64,000 nucleotides of DNA from Cepaea nemoralis (Eukaryota; Mollusca; Gastropoda; Stylommatophora; Helicidae): assembly GCA_014155875.1 (NCBI GenBank), contig JACEFZ010004082.1, forward strand, positions 1-64,000. Reading direction: 5' to 3'. This document shows, piece by piece, positions 32,400 to 47,300 of this stretch. The number at the start of each line of letters is the position of its first letter. The stretch's first letter is position 1. The notes beneath the pieces are model-generated. The model saw nothing but the letters and a program-made list of their open reading frames with translations. It searched no databases and had not been told where the DNA came from. A program made the position numbers and the translations under genes.

Positions 32400-35300
32400 A
32401 TAAATAGATAGCTCGGGATAGCTTCCCTCGCCTGTGTGATTCAACATTGATACAACATGGGGGGTTTGTATCCTAGCTCAGGGATAGCTTTCCTCGCCTG
32501 TGTGATTCAACATTGATACAACATGGGTGGTTTGTATCCTAGCTCAGGGATAGCTTCCCTCGCCTGTGTGATTCAACATTGATACAACATGGGGGGGGGT
32601 GGTTGTATCCTAGCTCAGGGATAGCTTTCCTCGCCTGTGCGATTCAACATTGATACAACATGTGGGGTTTGTATCCAGCTCAGGGATAGCTTCCCTCGCC
32701 TGTGCGATTCAACATTGATACAACATGGGGGGTTTGTATCCTAGCTCAGGGATAGCTTTCCTCGCTTGTGTGATTCAACATTGATACAACATGGGTGGTT
32801 TGTATCCTAGCTCAGGGATAGCTTTCCTCGCCTGTGCGATTCAACATTGATACAACATGGGGGTTTGTATCCTAGCTCAGGGATAGCTTTCCTCGCCTGT
32901 GCGATTCAACATTGATACAACATGGGGGGTTTGTATCCTAGCTCAGGGATAGCTTCCTCGCCTGTGCGATTCAACATTGATACAACATGGGTGGTTTGTA
33001 TCCTAGCTCAGGGATAGCTTTCCTCGCCTGTGCGATTCAACATTGATACAACATGGGGGGTTTGTATCCTAGCTCAGGGATAGCTTTCCTCGCCTGTGCG
33101 ATTCAACATTGATACAACATGGGGGGTTTGTATCCTAGCTCAGGGATAGCTTTCCTCGCCTGTGCGATTCAACATTGATACAACATGGGGGGTTTGTATC
33201 CTAGCTCAGGGATAGCTTCCTCGCCTGTGCGATTCAACATTGATACAACATGGGGGGTTTGTATCCTAGCTCAGGGATAGCTTTCCTCGCCTGTGCGATT
33301 CAACATTGATACAACATGGGGGGTTTGTATCCTAGCTCAGGGATAGCTTTCCTCGTCTGTGCGATTCAACATTGATACAACATGGGGGGTTTGTATCCTA
33401 GCTCAGGGATAGCTTTCCTCGTCTGTGCGATTCAACATTGATACAACATGGGGGGTTTGTATCCTAAATCAGGGATAGCTTTCCTCGTCTGTGCGATTCA
33501 ACATTGATACAACATGGGGGGTTTGTATCCTAGCTCAGGGATAGCTTTCCTCGTCTGTGCGATTCAACATTGATACAACATGGGGGGTTTGTATCCTAGC
33601 TCAGGGATAGCTTTCCTCGCTTGTGTGATTCAACATTGATACAACATGGGTGGTTTGTATCCTAGCTCAGGGATAGCTTCCCTCGCCTGTGCGATTCAAC
33701 ATTGATACAACATGGGGGGTTTGTATCCTAGCTCAGGGATAGATTTCCTCGTCTGTGCGATTCAACATTGATACAACATGGGGGGTTTGTATCCTAGCTC
33801 AGGGATAGCTTTTCTCGTCTGTGCGATTCAACATTGATACAACATGGGGGGTTTGTATCCTAGCTCAGGGATAGCTTTCCTCGTCTGTGCGATTCAACAA
33901 TGATACAACATGGGGGGTTTGTATCCTAGCTCAGGGATAGCTTTCCTCGCCTGTGTGATTCAACATTGATACAACATGGGTGGTTTGTATCCTAGCTCAG
34001 GGATAGTTTCTCTCACCTGTGTGATTCAACATTGATACAACATGGGTGGTTTGTATCCCAGCTCAGGGATAGCTTTCCTCGCCTGTGTGATTCAACATTG
34101 ATACAACATGGGGGGTTTGTATCCTAGCTCAGGGATAGTTTCTCTCGCCTGTGTGATTCAACATTGATACAACATGGGTGGTTTGTATCCCAGCTCAGGG
34201 ATAGCTTTCCTCGCCTGTGTGATTCAACATTGATACAACATGGGGGGTTTGTATCCTAGCTCAGGGATAGCTTTCCTCGCCTGTGCGATTCAACATTGAT
34301 ACAACATGGGGGGTTTGTATCCTAGCTCAGGGATAGCTTTCCTCGTCTGTGCGATTCAACATTGATACAACATGGGGGGTTTGTATCCTAGCTCAGGGAT
34401 AGCTTTCCTCGTCTGTGCGATTCAACATTGATACAACATGGGGGGTTTGTATCCTAGCTCAGGGATAGCTTTCCTCGTCTGTGCGATTCAACATTGATAC
34501 AACATGGGGGGTTTGTATCCTAGCTCAGGGATAGCTTTCCTCGTCTGTGCGATTCAACATTGATACAACATGGGGGGTTTGTATCCTAGCTCAGGGATAG
34601 CTTTCCTCGCTTGTGTGATTCAACATTGATACAACATGGGGGGTTTGTATCCTAGCTCAGGGATAGCTTCCCTCGCCTGTGCGATTCAACATTGATACAA
34701 CATGGGGGTTTGTATCCTAGCTCAGGGATAGCTTTCCTCGCCTGTGCGATTCAACATTGATACAACATGGGGGGTTTGTATCCTAGCTCAGGGATAGCTT
34801 TCCTCGTCTGTGCGATTCAACATTGATACAACATGGGGGGTTTGTATCCTAGCTCAGGGATAGCTTTCCTCGTCTGTGCGATTCAACATTGATACAACAT
34901 GGGGGGTTTGTATCCTAGCTCAGGGATAGCTTTCCTCGCCTGTGTGATTCAACATTGATACAACATGGGTGGTTTGTATCCTAGCTCAGGGATAGTTTCT
35001 CTCACCTGTGTGATTCAACATTGATACAACATGGGTGGTTTGTATCCTAGCTCAGGGATAGTTTCTCTCACCTGTGTGATTCAACATTGATACAACATGG
35101 GGGGTTTGTATCCTAGCTCAGGGATAGTTTCTCTCGCCTGTGTGATTCAACATTGATACAACATGGGTGGTTTGTATCCCAGCTCAGGGATAGCTTTCCT
35201 CGCCTGTGTGATTCAACATTGATACAACATGGGGGGTTTGTATCCTAGCTCAGGGATAGCTTCCCTCGCCTGTGTGATTCAACATTGATACAACATGGGT

Positions 35301-38300
35301 GGTTTGTATCCCAGCTCAGGGATAGCTTTCCTCGCCTGTGCGATTCAACATTGATACAACATGGGTGGTTTGTATCCCAGCTCAGGGATAGCTTTCCTCG
35401 CCTGTGCGATTCAACATTGATACAACATGGGGGGTTTGTATCCTAGCTCAGGGATAGCTTTCCTCGCCTGTGCGATTCAACATTGATACAACATGGGGGG
35501 TTTGTATCCTAGCTCAGGGATAGCTTTCCTCGTCTGTGCGATTCAACATTGATACAACATGGGGGGGTTTGTATCCTAGCTCAGGGATAGCTTTCCTCGT
35601 CTGTGCGATTCAACATTGATACAACATGGGGGGTTTGTATCCTAAATCAGTTATAGCTTTCCTCGTCTGTGCGATTCAGCATTGATACAACATGGGGGGT
35701 TTGTATCCTAGCTCAGGGATAGCTTTCCTCGTCTGTGCGATTCAACATTGATACAACATGGGGGGGTGTTGTATCCCTAGCTCAGGGATAGCTTCCTCGC
35801 TTGTGTGATTCAACATTGATACAACATGGGTGGTTTGTATCCTAGCTCAGGGATAGCTTCCCTCGCCTGTGCGATTCAACATTGATACAACATGGGGGGT
35901 TTGTATCCTAGCTCAGGGATAGCTTTCCTCGTCTGTGCGATTCAACATTGATACAACATGGGGGGTTTGTATCCTAGCTCAGGGATAGCTTTCCTCCTGT
36001 GATTCAATTGATACAACATGGGGGTTTATCCTACCAGGGTAGCTTTCCTCCTGTTCAACATTGATACAACATGTGGGTTCGTATCCAGCTCAGGGATAGG
36101 GTTTCCTCCCTGTCGGAACATTGATACATGGGGGTTTGTTCCTACCAGGGTGTTTTCCACTGGGATACAGCCTTGTACAGTCAGGTTGTATCACTGCCGG
36201 GTGTTCCTGCTAGGGATGTTTACCTACACGGGGATTTAACCTGCTGGGATACTTTGCTCGGGATGTTCTCCTGTGGATCAACATTGTCAACCTGTGGTTT
36301 TCCTGCTCAGGGATGTTCTCCCTGTGGATAACATGTAACTGGGTGGTTTATCCTGCTCAGGATGTTCCTCGTTTGATCAACATGTTTACCTATGGGGGTT
36401 TGATCACTCAGGGAGATTCCTTGCTGGCGAGTAAGTTGATCAACTGGGGGTTTGTATCCTGCCTGGGTGTTTCATCACTTGGGATTAACTTGATACAACA
36501 TGGGGGTTTTTGTAGCCTAGCTCAGGATAAGCTTTCCCACGTCTTTGTCGATTCAACATTAATACAACATGGGGGGTTGTATCCTAGCTCAGGGATAGCT
36601 TTCCTCGCCTGTGCGATTCAACATTGATACAACATGGGTGGTTTTGTATCCTAGCTCAGGGATAGCTTTCTCGCCTGTGTGATTCAACATTGATACAACA
36701 TGGGGGGTTTGTATCCTAGCTCAGGATAGCTTTCCTCGTCCTGTGCGATTCAACATTGATACAACTGGGGGGTTTGTATCCTAGCTCGGGATAGCTTTCC
36801 TCGCCTGTGTGATTCAACTTGATACAACTGGTGGTTTGTATCCTAGCTCAGGGATAGCTTTCCTCGCTGTGTGATTCAACATTGATACAACATGGGGGGT
36901 TTGTATCCTAGCTCAGGGATAGCTTTCCTCGCCTGTGTGATTCAACATTGATACACATGGGGGTTTGTATCCTAGCTCAGGGATAGCTTTCCTCGCCTGG
37001 GCGATTCAACATTGATACAACATGGGGGTTTGTATCCTAGCTCAGGGATAGCTTTCCTCGTCTGTGCGATTCAACATTGATACAACATGGGGGGTTTGTA
37101 TCCTAGCTCAGGGATAGCTTTCCTCGTCTGTGCGATTCAACATTGATACAACATGGGGGGTTTGTATCCTAGCTCAGGGATAGCTTTCCTCGCCTGTGCG
37201 ATTCAACATTGATACAACATGGGTGGTTTGTATCCTAGCTCAGGGATAGCTTTCCTCGTCTGTGCGATTCAACATTGATACAACATGGGTGGTTTGTATC
37301 CTAGCTCAGGGATAGCTTTCCTCGTCTGTGCGATTCAACATTGATACAACATGGGGGGTTTGTATCCTAGCTCAGGGATAGCTTTCCTCGCCTGTGTGAT
37401 TCAACATTGATACAACATGGGTGGTTTGTATCCTAGCTCAGGGATAGCTTTCCTCGCCTGTGTGATTCAACATTGATACAACATGGGGGGTTTGTATCCT
37501 AGCTCAGGGATAGCTTTCCTCGCCTGTGGATTCAACATTGATACAACATGGGGGGTTTGTATCCTAGCTCAGGGATAGCTTTCCTCGTCTGTGCGATTCA
37601 ACATTGATACAACATGGGGGGTTTGTATCCTAGCTCAGGGATAGCTTTCCTCGTCTGTGCGATTCAACATTGATACAACATGGGTGGTTTGTATCCTAGC
37701 TCAGGGATAGCTTTCCTCGTCTGTGCGATTCAACATTGATACAACATGGGGGGTTTGTATCCTAGCTCAGGGATAGCTTTCCTCGCCTGTGCGATTCAAA
37801 ATTGATACAACATGGGGGGTTTGTATCCTAGCTCAGGGATAGCTTTCCTCGCCTGTGTGATTCAACATTGATACAACATGGGTGGTTTGTATCCTAGCTC
37901 AGGGATAGCTTTCCTCGCCTGTGTGATTCAACATTGATACAACATGGGGGGTTTGTATCCTAGCTCAGGGATAGCTTTCCTCGCCTGTGCGATTCAACAC
38001 TTGATACAACATGGGGGGTTTGTATCCTAGCTCAGGGATAGCTTTTCCTCGCCTGTGTGATTCAACATTGATACAACATGGGTGGGTTTGTATCCTAGCT
38101 CAGGGATAGCTTTCCTCGTCCTGTGCGATTCAACATTGATACAACATGGGGGGTTTGTATCCTAGCTCAGGGATAGCTTTCCTCGCTGTGTGATTCAACA
38201 TTGATACAACATGGGTGGTTTGTATCCTAGCTCAGGGATAGCTTTCCTCGCTGTGTGATTCAACATTGATACAACATGGGGGGTTTGTATCCCTAGCTCA

Positions 38301-41300
38301 GGGATAGCTTTCCTCGCCTGTGTGATTCAACATTGATACAACATGGGGGGTTTGTATCCTAGCTCAGGGATAGCTTTCCTCGCCTGTGCGATTCAACATT
38401 GATACAACATGGGGGGTTTGTATCCTAGCTCAGGGATAGCTTTCCTCGTCCTGTGCGATTCACATTGATACAACATGGGGGGTTTGTATCCTAGCTCAGG
38501 GATAGCTTTCCTCGTCTGTGCTGATTCAACATTGATACAACATGGGTGGTTTGTATCCTAGCTCAGGATAGCTTTCCTCGTCCTGTGCGATTCAACATTG
38601 ATACAACATGGGGGGTTTGTATCCTAGCTCAGGGATAGCTTTCCTCGCCTGTGCTGATTCAACATTGATACAACATGGGTGGTTGTATCCTAGCTCAGGG
38701 ATAGCTTTCCTCCCTGTGCGATTCAACATTGATACAACATGGGGGGTTTGTATCCTAGCTCAGGGATAGCTTTCCTCGCCTGTGCTGATTCAACATTGAT
38801 ACAACATGGGGGGTTTGTATCCTAGCTCAGGATAGCTTTCCTCGCCTGTGTGATTCAACATTGATTACAACATGGGGGGTTTGTATCCTAGCTCAGGGAT
38901 AGCTTTCCTCGTCCTGTGCGATTCAACATTGATACAACATGGGGGGTTTGTATCCTAGCTCAGGGATAGCTTTCCTCGCCTGTGCTGATTCAACATTGAT
39001 ACAACATGGGTGGTTTGTATCCTAGCTCAGGGATAGCTTTCCTCGCTCTGTGCGATTCAACATTGATACAACATGGGGGGTTTGTATCCTAGCTCAGGGA
39101 TAGCTTTCCTCGCCTGTGCGATTCAACATTGATACAACATGGGGGGTTTGTATCCTAGCTCAGGGATAGCTTTCCTCGCCTGTGCGATTTCAACATTGAT
39201 ACAACATGGGGGGTTTGTATCCCAGCTCAGGGATAGCTTTCCTCGCCTGTGCGATTCAACATTGATACAACATGGGGGGTTTGTATCCCTAGCTCAGGGA
39301 TAAGCTTTCCTCGCCTGTGCGATTCAACATTGATACAACATGGGTGTTTTGTATCCTAGCTCAGGATAGCTTCTCGCCTGTGCGATTCAACATTGATCTA
39401 CAACATGGGGGGTTTGTATCCTAGCTCAGGGATAGCTTTCCTCGCCTGTGTGATTCAACATTGATACAACAGGGGGGTTTGTATCCTAGCTCAGGGATAA
39501 CTTTTCCTCGCCTGTGTGATTCAACATTGATACCAACATGGGGGGTTTGTATCCTAGCTCAGGGATAGCTTTCCTCGCTGTGTGATTCAACATTGATACA
39601 ACATGGGTGGTTTGTATCCTAGCTCAGGGATAGCTTTCCTCGCCTGTGCGATTCAACATTGATACAACATGGGGGGTTTGTATCCTAGCTCAGGGATAGC
39701 TTTCCTCGTCCTGTGCGATTCAACATTGATACAACATGGGGGGTTTGTATCCTAGCTCAGGGATAGCTTTCCTCGTCCTGTGCGATTCAACATTGATACA
39801 ACATGGGGGGTTTGTATCCTAGCTCAGGGATAGCTTTCCTCGCCTGTGCTGATTCAACATTGATACAACATGGGGGGTTTGTATCCTAGCTCAGGGATAG
39901 CTTTCCTCGCCTGTGTGATTCAACATTGATACAACATGGGTGGTTTGTATCCTAGCTCAGGGATAGCTTTCCTCGCCTGTGTGATTCAACATTGATACAA
40001 CATGGGGGGTTTGTATCCTAGCTCAGGGATAGCTTCCCTCGCCTGTGTGATTCAACATTGATACAACATGGGGGGTTTGTATCCTAGCTCAGGGATAGCT
40101 TTCCTCGCCTGTGTGATTCAACATTGATACAACATGGGTGGTTTGTATCCTAGCTCAGGGGTAGCTTTCTCGCCTGTGCGATTCAACATTGATACAACAT
40201 GGGGGGTTTGTACTCCTAGGCTCAGGGATAGCTTTTCTATCGTCCTGTGCGATTCAAAGTGAACAACATGGGGGGTTTGTATCCTAGCTCAGGGATAGCT
40301 TTCCTCGCCTGTGCGATTTCAACATTGATACAACATGGGGGGGTTTGTATCCTAGCTCAGGGATAGCTTTCCTCTCCTGTGCGATTCACATTGATACAAC
40401 ATGGGGGGGTTTGTATCCTAGCTCAGGGATAGCTTTCCTCGTCTGTGCGATTCAACATTGATACAACAGGGGGGGTTTGTATCCTAGCTCAGGGATAGCT
40501 TTCCTCGCCTGTGTGATTCAACATTGATACAACATGGGTGGTTTGTATCCTAGCTCAGGATAGCTTTCCTCGCCTGTGTGATTCAACATTGATACAACAT
40601 GGGGGGTTTGTATCCTAGCTCAGGGATAGCTTTCCTCGCCTGTGTGATTCAACATTGATACAACATGGGGGGTTTGTATCCTAGCTCAGGGATAGCTTTC
40701 CTCGCCTGTGCTGATTCAACATTGATACAACATGGGGGGTTTGTATCCTAGCTCAGGGATAGCTTTCCTCGTCCTGTGCTGATTCAACATTGATACAACA
40801 TGGGGGGTTTGTATCCTAGCTCAGGGATAGCTTTCCTCGTCTGTGCGATTCAACATTGATACAACATGGGGGGTTTGTATCCTAGCTCAGGGATAGCTTT
40901 CCTCGCCTGTGTGATTCAACATTGATACAACATGGGGGGTTTGTATCCTAGCTCAGGGATAGCTTTCCTCGCCTGTGTGATTCAACATTGATACAACATG
41001 GGGGGTTTGTATCCTAGCTCAGGGATAGCTTTCCTCGCCTGTGTGATTCAACATTGATACAACATGGGTGGTTTGTATCCCAGCTCAGGGATAGCTTTCC
41101 TCGCCTGTGCGATTCAACATTGATACAACATGGGGGGTTTGTATCCTAGCTCAGGGATAGCTTTCCTCGCCTGTGCGATTCAACATTGATACAACATGGG
41201 TGGTTTGTATCCCAGCTCAGGGATAGCTTTCCTCGCCTGTGCGATTCAACATTGATACAACATGGGGGGTTTGTATCCTAGCTCAGGGATAGCTTTCCTC

Positions 41301-44300
41301 GCCTGTGTGATTCAACATTGATACAACATGGGTGGTTTGTATCCTAGCTCAGGGATAGCTTTCCTCGCCTGTGTGATTCAACATTGATACAACATGGGTG
41401 GTTTGTATCCTAGCTCAGGGATAGCATTCCTCGTCTGTGCGATTCAACATTGATACAACATGGGGGGTTTGTATCCTAGCTCAGGGATAGTTTCCCTCGC
41501 CTGTGTGATTCAACATTGATACAACATGGGTGGTTTGTATCCTAGCTCAGGGATAGCTTTCCTCGTCTGTGCGATTCAACATTGATACAACATGGGGGGT
41601 TTGTATCCTAGCTCAGGGATAGCTTTCCTCGCTGTGCGATTCAACATTGATACAACATGGGGGTTTGTATCCTAGCTCAGGGATAGCTTTCCTCGCCTGT
41701 GCGATTCAACATTGATACAACATGGGGGGTTTGTATCCTAGCTCAGGGATAGCTTTCCTCGTCTGTGCGATTCAACATTGATACAACATGGGGGGTTTGT
41801 ATCCTAGCTCAGGGATAGCTTTCCTCGCCTGTGCGATTCAACATTGATACAACATGGGGGGTTTGTATCCTAGCTCAGGGATAGCTTTCCTCGCTGTGTG
41901 ATTCAACATTGATACAACATGGGGGGTTTGTATCCTAGCTCAGGGATAGCTTTCCTCGCCTGTGTGATTCAACATTGATACAACATGGGGGGTTTGTATC
42001 CTAGCTCAGGGATAGCTTTCCTCGCCTGTGTGATTCAACATTGATACAACATGGGGGTTTGTATCCTAGCTCAGGGATAGCTTTTCCTCGCCTGTGTCGA
42101 TTCAACATTGATACAACATGGGGGGGTTTGTATCCTAGCTCAGGGATAGCTTTCCTCGCCTGTGTGATTCAACATTGATACAACATGGGTGGTTTGTATC
42201 CTAGCTCAGGGATAGCTTTCCTCGCCTGTGCTGATTCAACATTGATACAACATGGGGGTTTGTATCCCTAGCTCAGGGATAGCTTTCCTCGCCTGTGCGA
42301 TTCAACATTGATACAACATGGGGGGTTTGTATCCTAGCTCAGGGATAGCTTTCCTCGCCTGTGCGATTCAACATTGATACAACATGGGTGGTTTGTATCC
42401 CTAGCTCAGGGATAGCTTTCCTCGCCTGTGCTGATTCAACATTGATACAACATGGGGGGTTTGTATCCTAGCTCAGGGATAGCTTTCCTCGCCTGTGCGA
42501 TTCAACATTGATACAACATGGGGGTTTGTATCCTAGCTCAGGGATAGCTTTCCTCGTCCTGTGTGATTCAACATTGATACAACATGGGGGGTTTGTATCC
42601 TAGCTCAGGGATAGCTTTCCTCGCCTGTGTGATTCAACATTGATACAACATGGGGGTTTGTATCCTAGCTCAGGGATAGCTTTCCTCGCCTGTGGATTCA
42701 ACATTGATACAACATTGATCCAGCTCAGGGATAGCTTTCCTCGCCTGTGGATTCAACATTGATACAACATTTTATCCAGCTCAGGGATAGCTTTCCTCGC
42801 CTGTGTGATTCAACATTGATACAACATTTTATCCAGCTCAGGGATAGTTTCCTCGCCTGTGTGATTCAACATTGATACAACATTTTTACAGCTCAGGGAT
42901 AGTTTCCTCGTCTGTGCGATTCAACATTGATACAACATTTTATCCAGCTCAGGGATAGTTTCCTCGCCTGTGGATTCAACATTGATACAACATTTTATCA
43001 GCAGGGATAGCTTTCCTCGTCTGTGGATTCAACATTGATACAACATTTTATCAGCAGGGATAGCTTTCCTCGCTGTGGATTCAACATTGATACAACATTT
43101 TATCCAGCTCAGGGATAGCTTTCCTCGCTGTGGATAACATTGATCACATGGGGGTTTTATCCACAGGGTGCTTTCCTCCTGTGGATAACATTGATACAAC
43201 ATGGGGGGTTTGTATCCTAGCTCAGGGATAGCTTTCCCTCGCCTGTGTGATTCAACATTGATACAACATGGGTGGTTTGTATCCTAGCTCAGGGATAGTT
43301 TCCTCGCCTGTTTGATTCAACATTGATACAACATGGGGGGTTTGTATCCTAGCTCAGGGATAGCTTTCCTCGCCTGTGTGATTCACATTGATACAACATG
43401 GGTGGTTTGTATCCCTAGCTCAGGGATAGCTTTCCTCGCCTGTGTGATTCAACATTGATACAACATGGGGGGTTTGTATCCTAGCTCAGGGATAAGCTTT
43501 CCCTCGCCTGTGTGATTCAACATTGATACAACATGGGGTGGTTTGTATCCCTAGCTTCAGGGATAGCTTTCCTCGCCTGTGCGATTCAACATTGATACAA
43601 CATGGTGGTTTGTATCCTCAGCTCAGGGATAGCTTTCCTCGCCTGTAGCGATTCAACATTGATACAACATGGGGGGTTTGTATCCTAGCTCAGGGATAGC
43701 TTTCCTCGCCTGTGCGATTCAACATTGATACAACATGGGTGGTTTGTATCCTAGCTCAGGGATAGCTTTCCTCGCCTGTGTGATTCAACATTGATACAAC
43801 ATGGGGGGTTTGTATCCTAGCTCAGGGATAGCTTTCCTCGCCTGTGTGATTCAACATTGATACAACATGGGGGTTTGTATCCTAGCTCAGGGATAGCTTT
43901 CCTCGCCTGTGTGATTCAACATTGATACAACATGGGGGGTTTGTATCCCAGCTCAGGGATAGCTTTCCTCGCCTGTGCGATTCAACATTGATACAACATG
44001 GGGGGTTTGTATCCTAGCTCAGGGATAGCTTTCCTCGCCTGTGCGATTCAACATTGATACAACATGGGGGGTTTGTATCCTAGCTCAGGGATAGCTTTCC
44101 TCGCCTGTGCGATTCAACATTGATACAACATGGGGGGTTTGTATCCTAGCTCAGGGATAGCTTTCCTCGCCTGTGCGATTCAACATTGATACAACATGGG
44201 GGGTTTGTATCCTAGCTCAGGGATAGCTTTCCTCGCCTGTGTGATTCAACATTGATACAACATGGGGGGTTTGTATCCTAGCTCAGGGATAGCTTTCCTC

Positions 44301-47300
44301 GCCTGTGTGATTCAACATTGATACAACATGGGGGGTTTGTATCCTAGCTCAGGGATAGCTTTCCTCGCCTGTGTGATTCAACATTGATACAACATGGGGG
44401 GTTTGTATCCTAGCTCAGGGATAGCTTTCCTCGCCTGTGTGATTCAACATTGATACAACATGGGGGGTTTGTATCCTAGCTCAGGGATAGCTTTCCTCGC
44501 CTGTGTGATTCAACATTGATACAACATGGGGGGTTTGTATCCTAGCTCAGGGATAGCTTTCCTCGCCTGTGTGATTCAACATTGATACAACATGGGGGGT
44601 TTGTATCCTAGCTCAGGGATAGCTTTCCTCGCCTGTGTGATTCAACATTGATACAACATGGGGGGTTTGTATCCTAGCTCAGGGATAGCTTTCCTCGTCT
44701 GTGCGATTCAACATTGATACAACATGGGGGGTTTGTATCCTAGCTCAGGGATAGCTTTCCTCGCCTGTGTGATTCAACATTGATACAACATGGGGGGTTT
44801 GTATCCTAGCTCAGGGATAGCTTTCCTCGTCCTGTGCGATTCAACATTGATACAACATGGGGGTTTGTATCCTAGCTCAGGGATAGCTTTCCTCGTCCTG
44901 TGCGATTCAACATTGATACAACATGGGGGGTTTGTATCCTAGCTCAGGGATAGCTTTCCTCGCCTGTGCGATTCAACATTGATACAACATGGGGGTTTGT
45001 ATCCTAGCTCAGGGATAGCTTTCCTCGCCTGTGTGATTCAACATTGATACAACATGGGGGGTTTGTATCCTAGCTCAGGGATAGCTTTCCTCGCCTGTGT
45101 GATTCAACATTGATACAACATGGGGGGTTTGTATCCTAGCTCAGGGATAGCTTTCCTCGCCTGTGTGATTCAACATTGATACAACATGGGGGGTTTGTAT
45201 CCTAGCTCAGGGATAGCTTTCCTCGCCTGTGCGATTCAACATTGATACAACATGGGGGGTTTGTATCCTAGCTCAGGGATAGCTTTCCTCGCCTGTGCTG
45301 ATTCAACATTGATACAACATGGGGGGTTTGTATCCTAGCTCAGGGATAGCTTTCCTCGCCTGTGTGATTCAACATTGATACAACATGGGGGGTTTTGTAT
45401 CCTAGCTCAGGGATAGCTTTCCTCGCCTGTGTGATTCAACATTGATACAACATGGGGGGTTTGTATCCTAGCTCAGGGATAGCTTTCCTCGCCCTGTGCG
45501 ATTCAACATTGATACAACATGGGGGGTTTGTATCCTAGCTCAGGGATAGCTTTCCTCGCCTGTGTGATTCAAACATTGATACAACATGGGGGGTTTGTAT
45601 CCTAGCTCAGGGATAGCTTCCCTCGCCTGTGTGATTCAACATTGATACAACATGGGTGGTTTGTATCCTAGCTCAGGGATAGCTTTCCTCGCCTGTGCGA
45701 TTCAACATTGATACAACATGGGGGGTTTGTATCCTAGCTCAGGGATAGCTTTCCTCGCCTGTGCGATTCAACATTGATACAACATGGGGGGTTTGTATCC
45801 TAGCTCAGGGATAGCTTTCCTCGCCTGTGCTGATTCAACATTGATACAACATGGGTGGTTTGTATCCTAGCTCAGGGATAGCTTTCCTCGCCTGTGCTGA
45901 TTCAACATTGATACAACATGGGGGGTTTGTATCCTAGCTCAGGGATAGCTTTCCTCGCCTGTGTGATTCAACATTGATACAACATGGGGGGTTTGTATCC
46001 TAGCTCAGGGATAGCTTTCCTCGTCCTGTGTGATTCAACATTGATACAACATGGGGGGTTTGTATCCTAGCTCAGGGAATAGCTTTCCTCGCCTGTGTGA
46101 TTCAACATTGATACAACATGGGGGGTTTGTATCCTAGCTCAGGGATAGCTTTCCTCGCCTGTGTGATTCAACATTGATACAACATGGGGGTTTGTATCCT
46201 AGCTCAGGGATAGCTTTCCTCGCCTGTGTGATTCAACATTGATACAACATGGGGGGTTTGTATCCTAGCTCAGGGATAGCTTTCCTCGCCTGTGTGATTC
46301 AACATTGATACAACATGGGGGGTTTGTATCCTAGCTCAGGGATAGCTTTCCTCGCCTGTGTGATTCAACATTGATACAACATGGGGGGTTTGTATCCTAG
46401 CTCAGGGATAGCTTTCCTCGCCTGTGTGATTCAACATTGATACAACATGGGGGGTTTGTATCCTAGCTCAGGGATAGCTTTCCTCGCCTGTGCGATTCAA
46501 CATTGATACAACATGGGGGTTTGTATCCTAGCTCAGGGATAGCTTTCCTCGCCTGTGCGATTCAACATTGATACAACATGGGTGGTTTGTATCCTAGCTC
46601 AGGGATAGCTTTCCTCGCCTGTGCGATTCAACATTGATACAACATGGGGGTTTGTATCCTAGCTCAGGGATAGCTTTCCTCGCCTGTGCTGATTCAACAT
46701 TGATACAACATGGGGGGTTTGTATCCTAGCTCAGGGATAGCTTTCCTCGCCTGTGTGATTCAACATTGATACAACATGGGGGGTTTGTATCCTAGCTCAG
46801 GGATAGCTTTCCTCGTCCTGTGCTGATTCAACATTGATACAACATGGGGGGTTTGTATCCTAGCTCAGGGATAGCTTCCTCGTCCTGTGTGATTCAACAT
46901 TGATACAACATGGGGGGGTTTGTATCCTAGCTCAGGGATTGCTTCCCTCGCCTGTGTGATTCAACATTGATACAACATGGGGGGTTTGTATCCTAGCTCA
47001 GGGATAGCTTTCCTCGCCTGTGTGATTCAACATTGATACAACATGGGGGGTTTGTATCCTAGCTCAGGGATAGCTTTCCTCGCCTGTGCTGATTCAACAT
47101 TGATACAACATGGGGGGTTTGTATCCTAGCTCAGGGATAGCTTTCCTCGCCTGTGCGATTCAACATTGATACAACATGGGGGTTTGTATCCTAGCTCAGG
47201 GATAGCTTTCCTCGCCTGTGTGATTCAACATTGATACAACATGGGGGGTTTGTATCCTAGCTCAGGGATAGCTTTCCTCGCCTGTGTGATTCAACATTGA

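Larger units (their letters stand above)
28447..32600. repeat. Segmental duplication, copy 2 (low-quality look)
   Basis: This repeats 24395-28446 in the same order. Differences are mainly homopolymer changes and small indels: TTTTTT, AAAAA, GGGG and CCCC replace ordinary bases in many places (for example 30410-30490 versus 26035-26115). It runs directly into the large 66-bp satellite. Confidence 0.92.
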
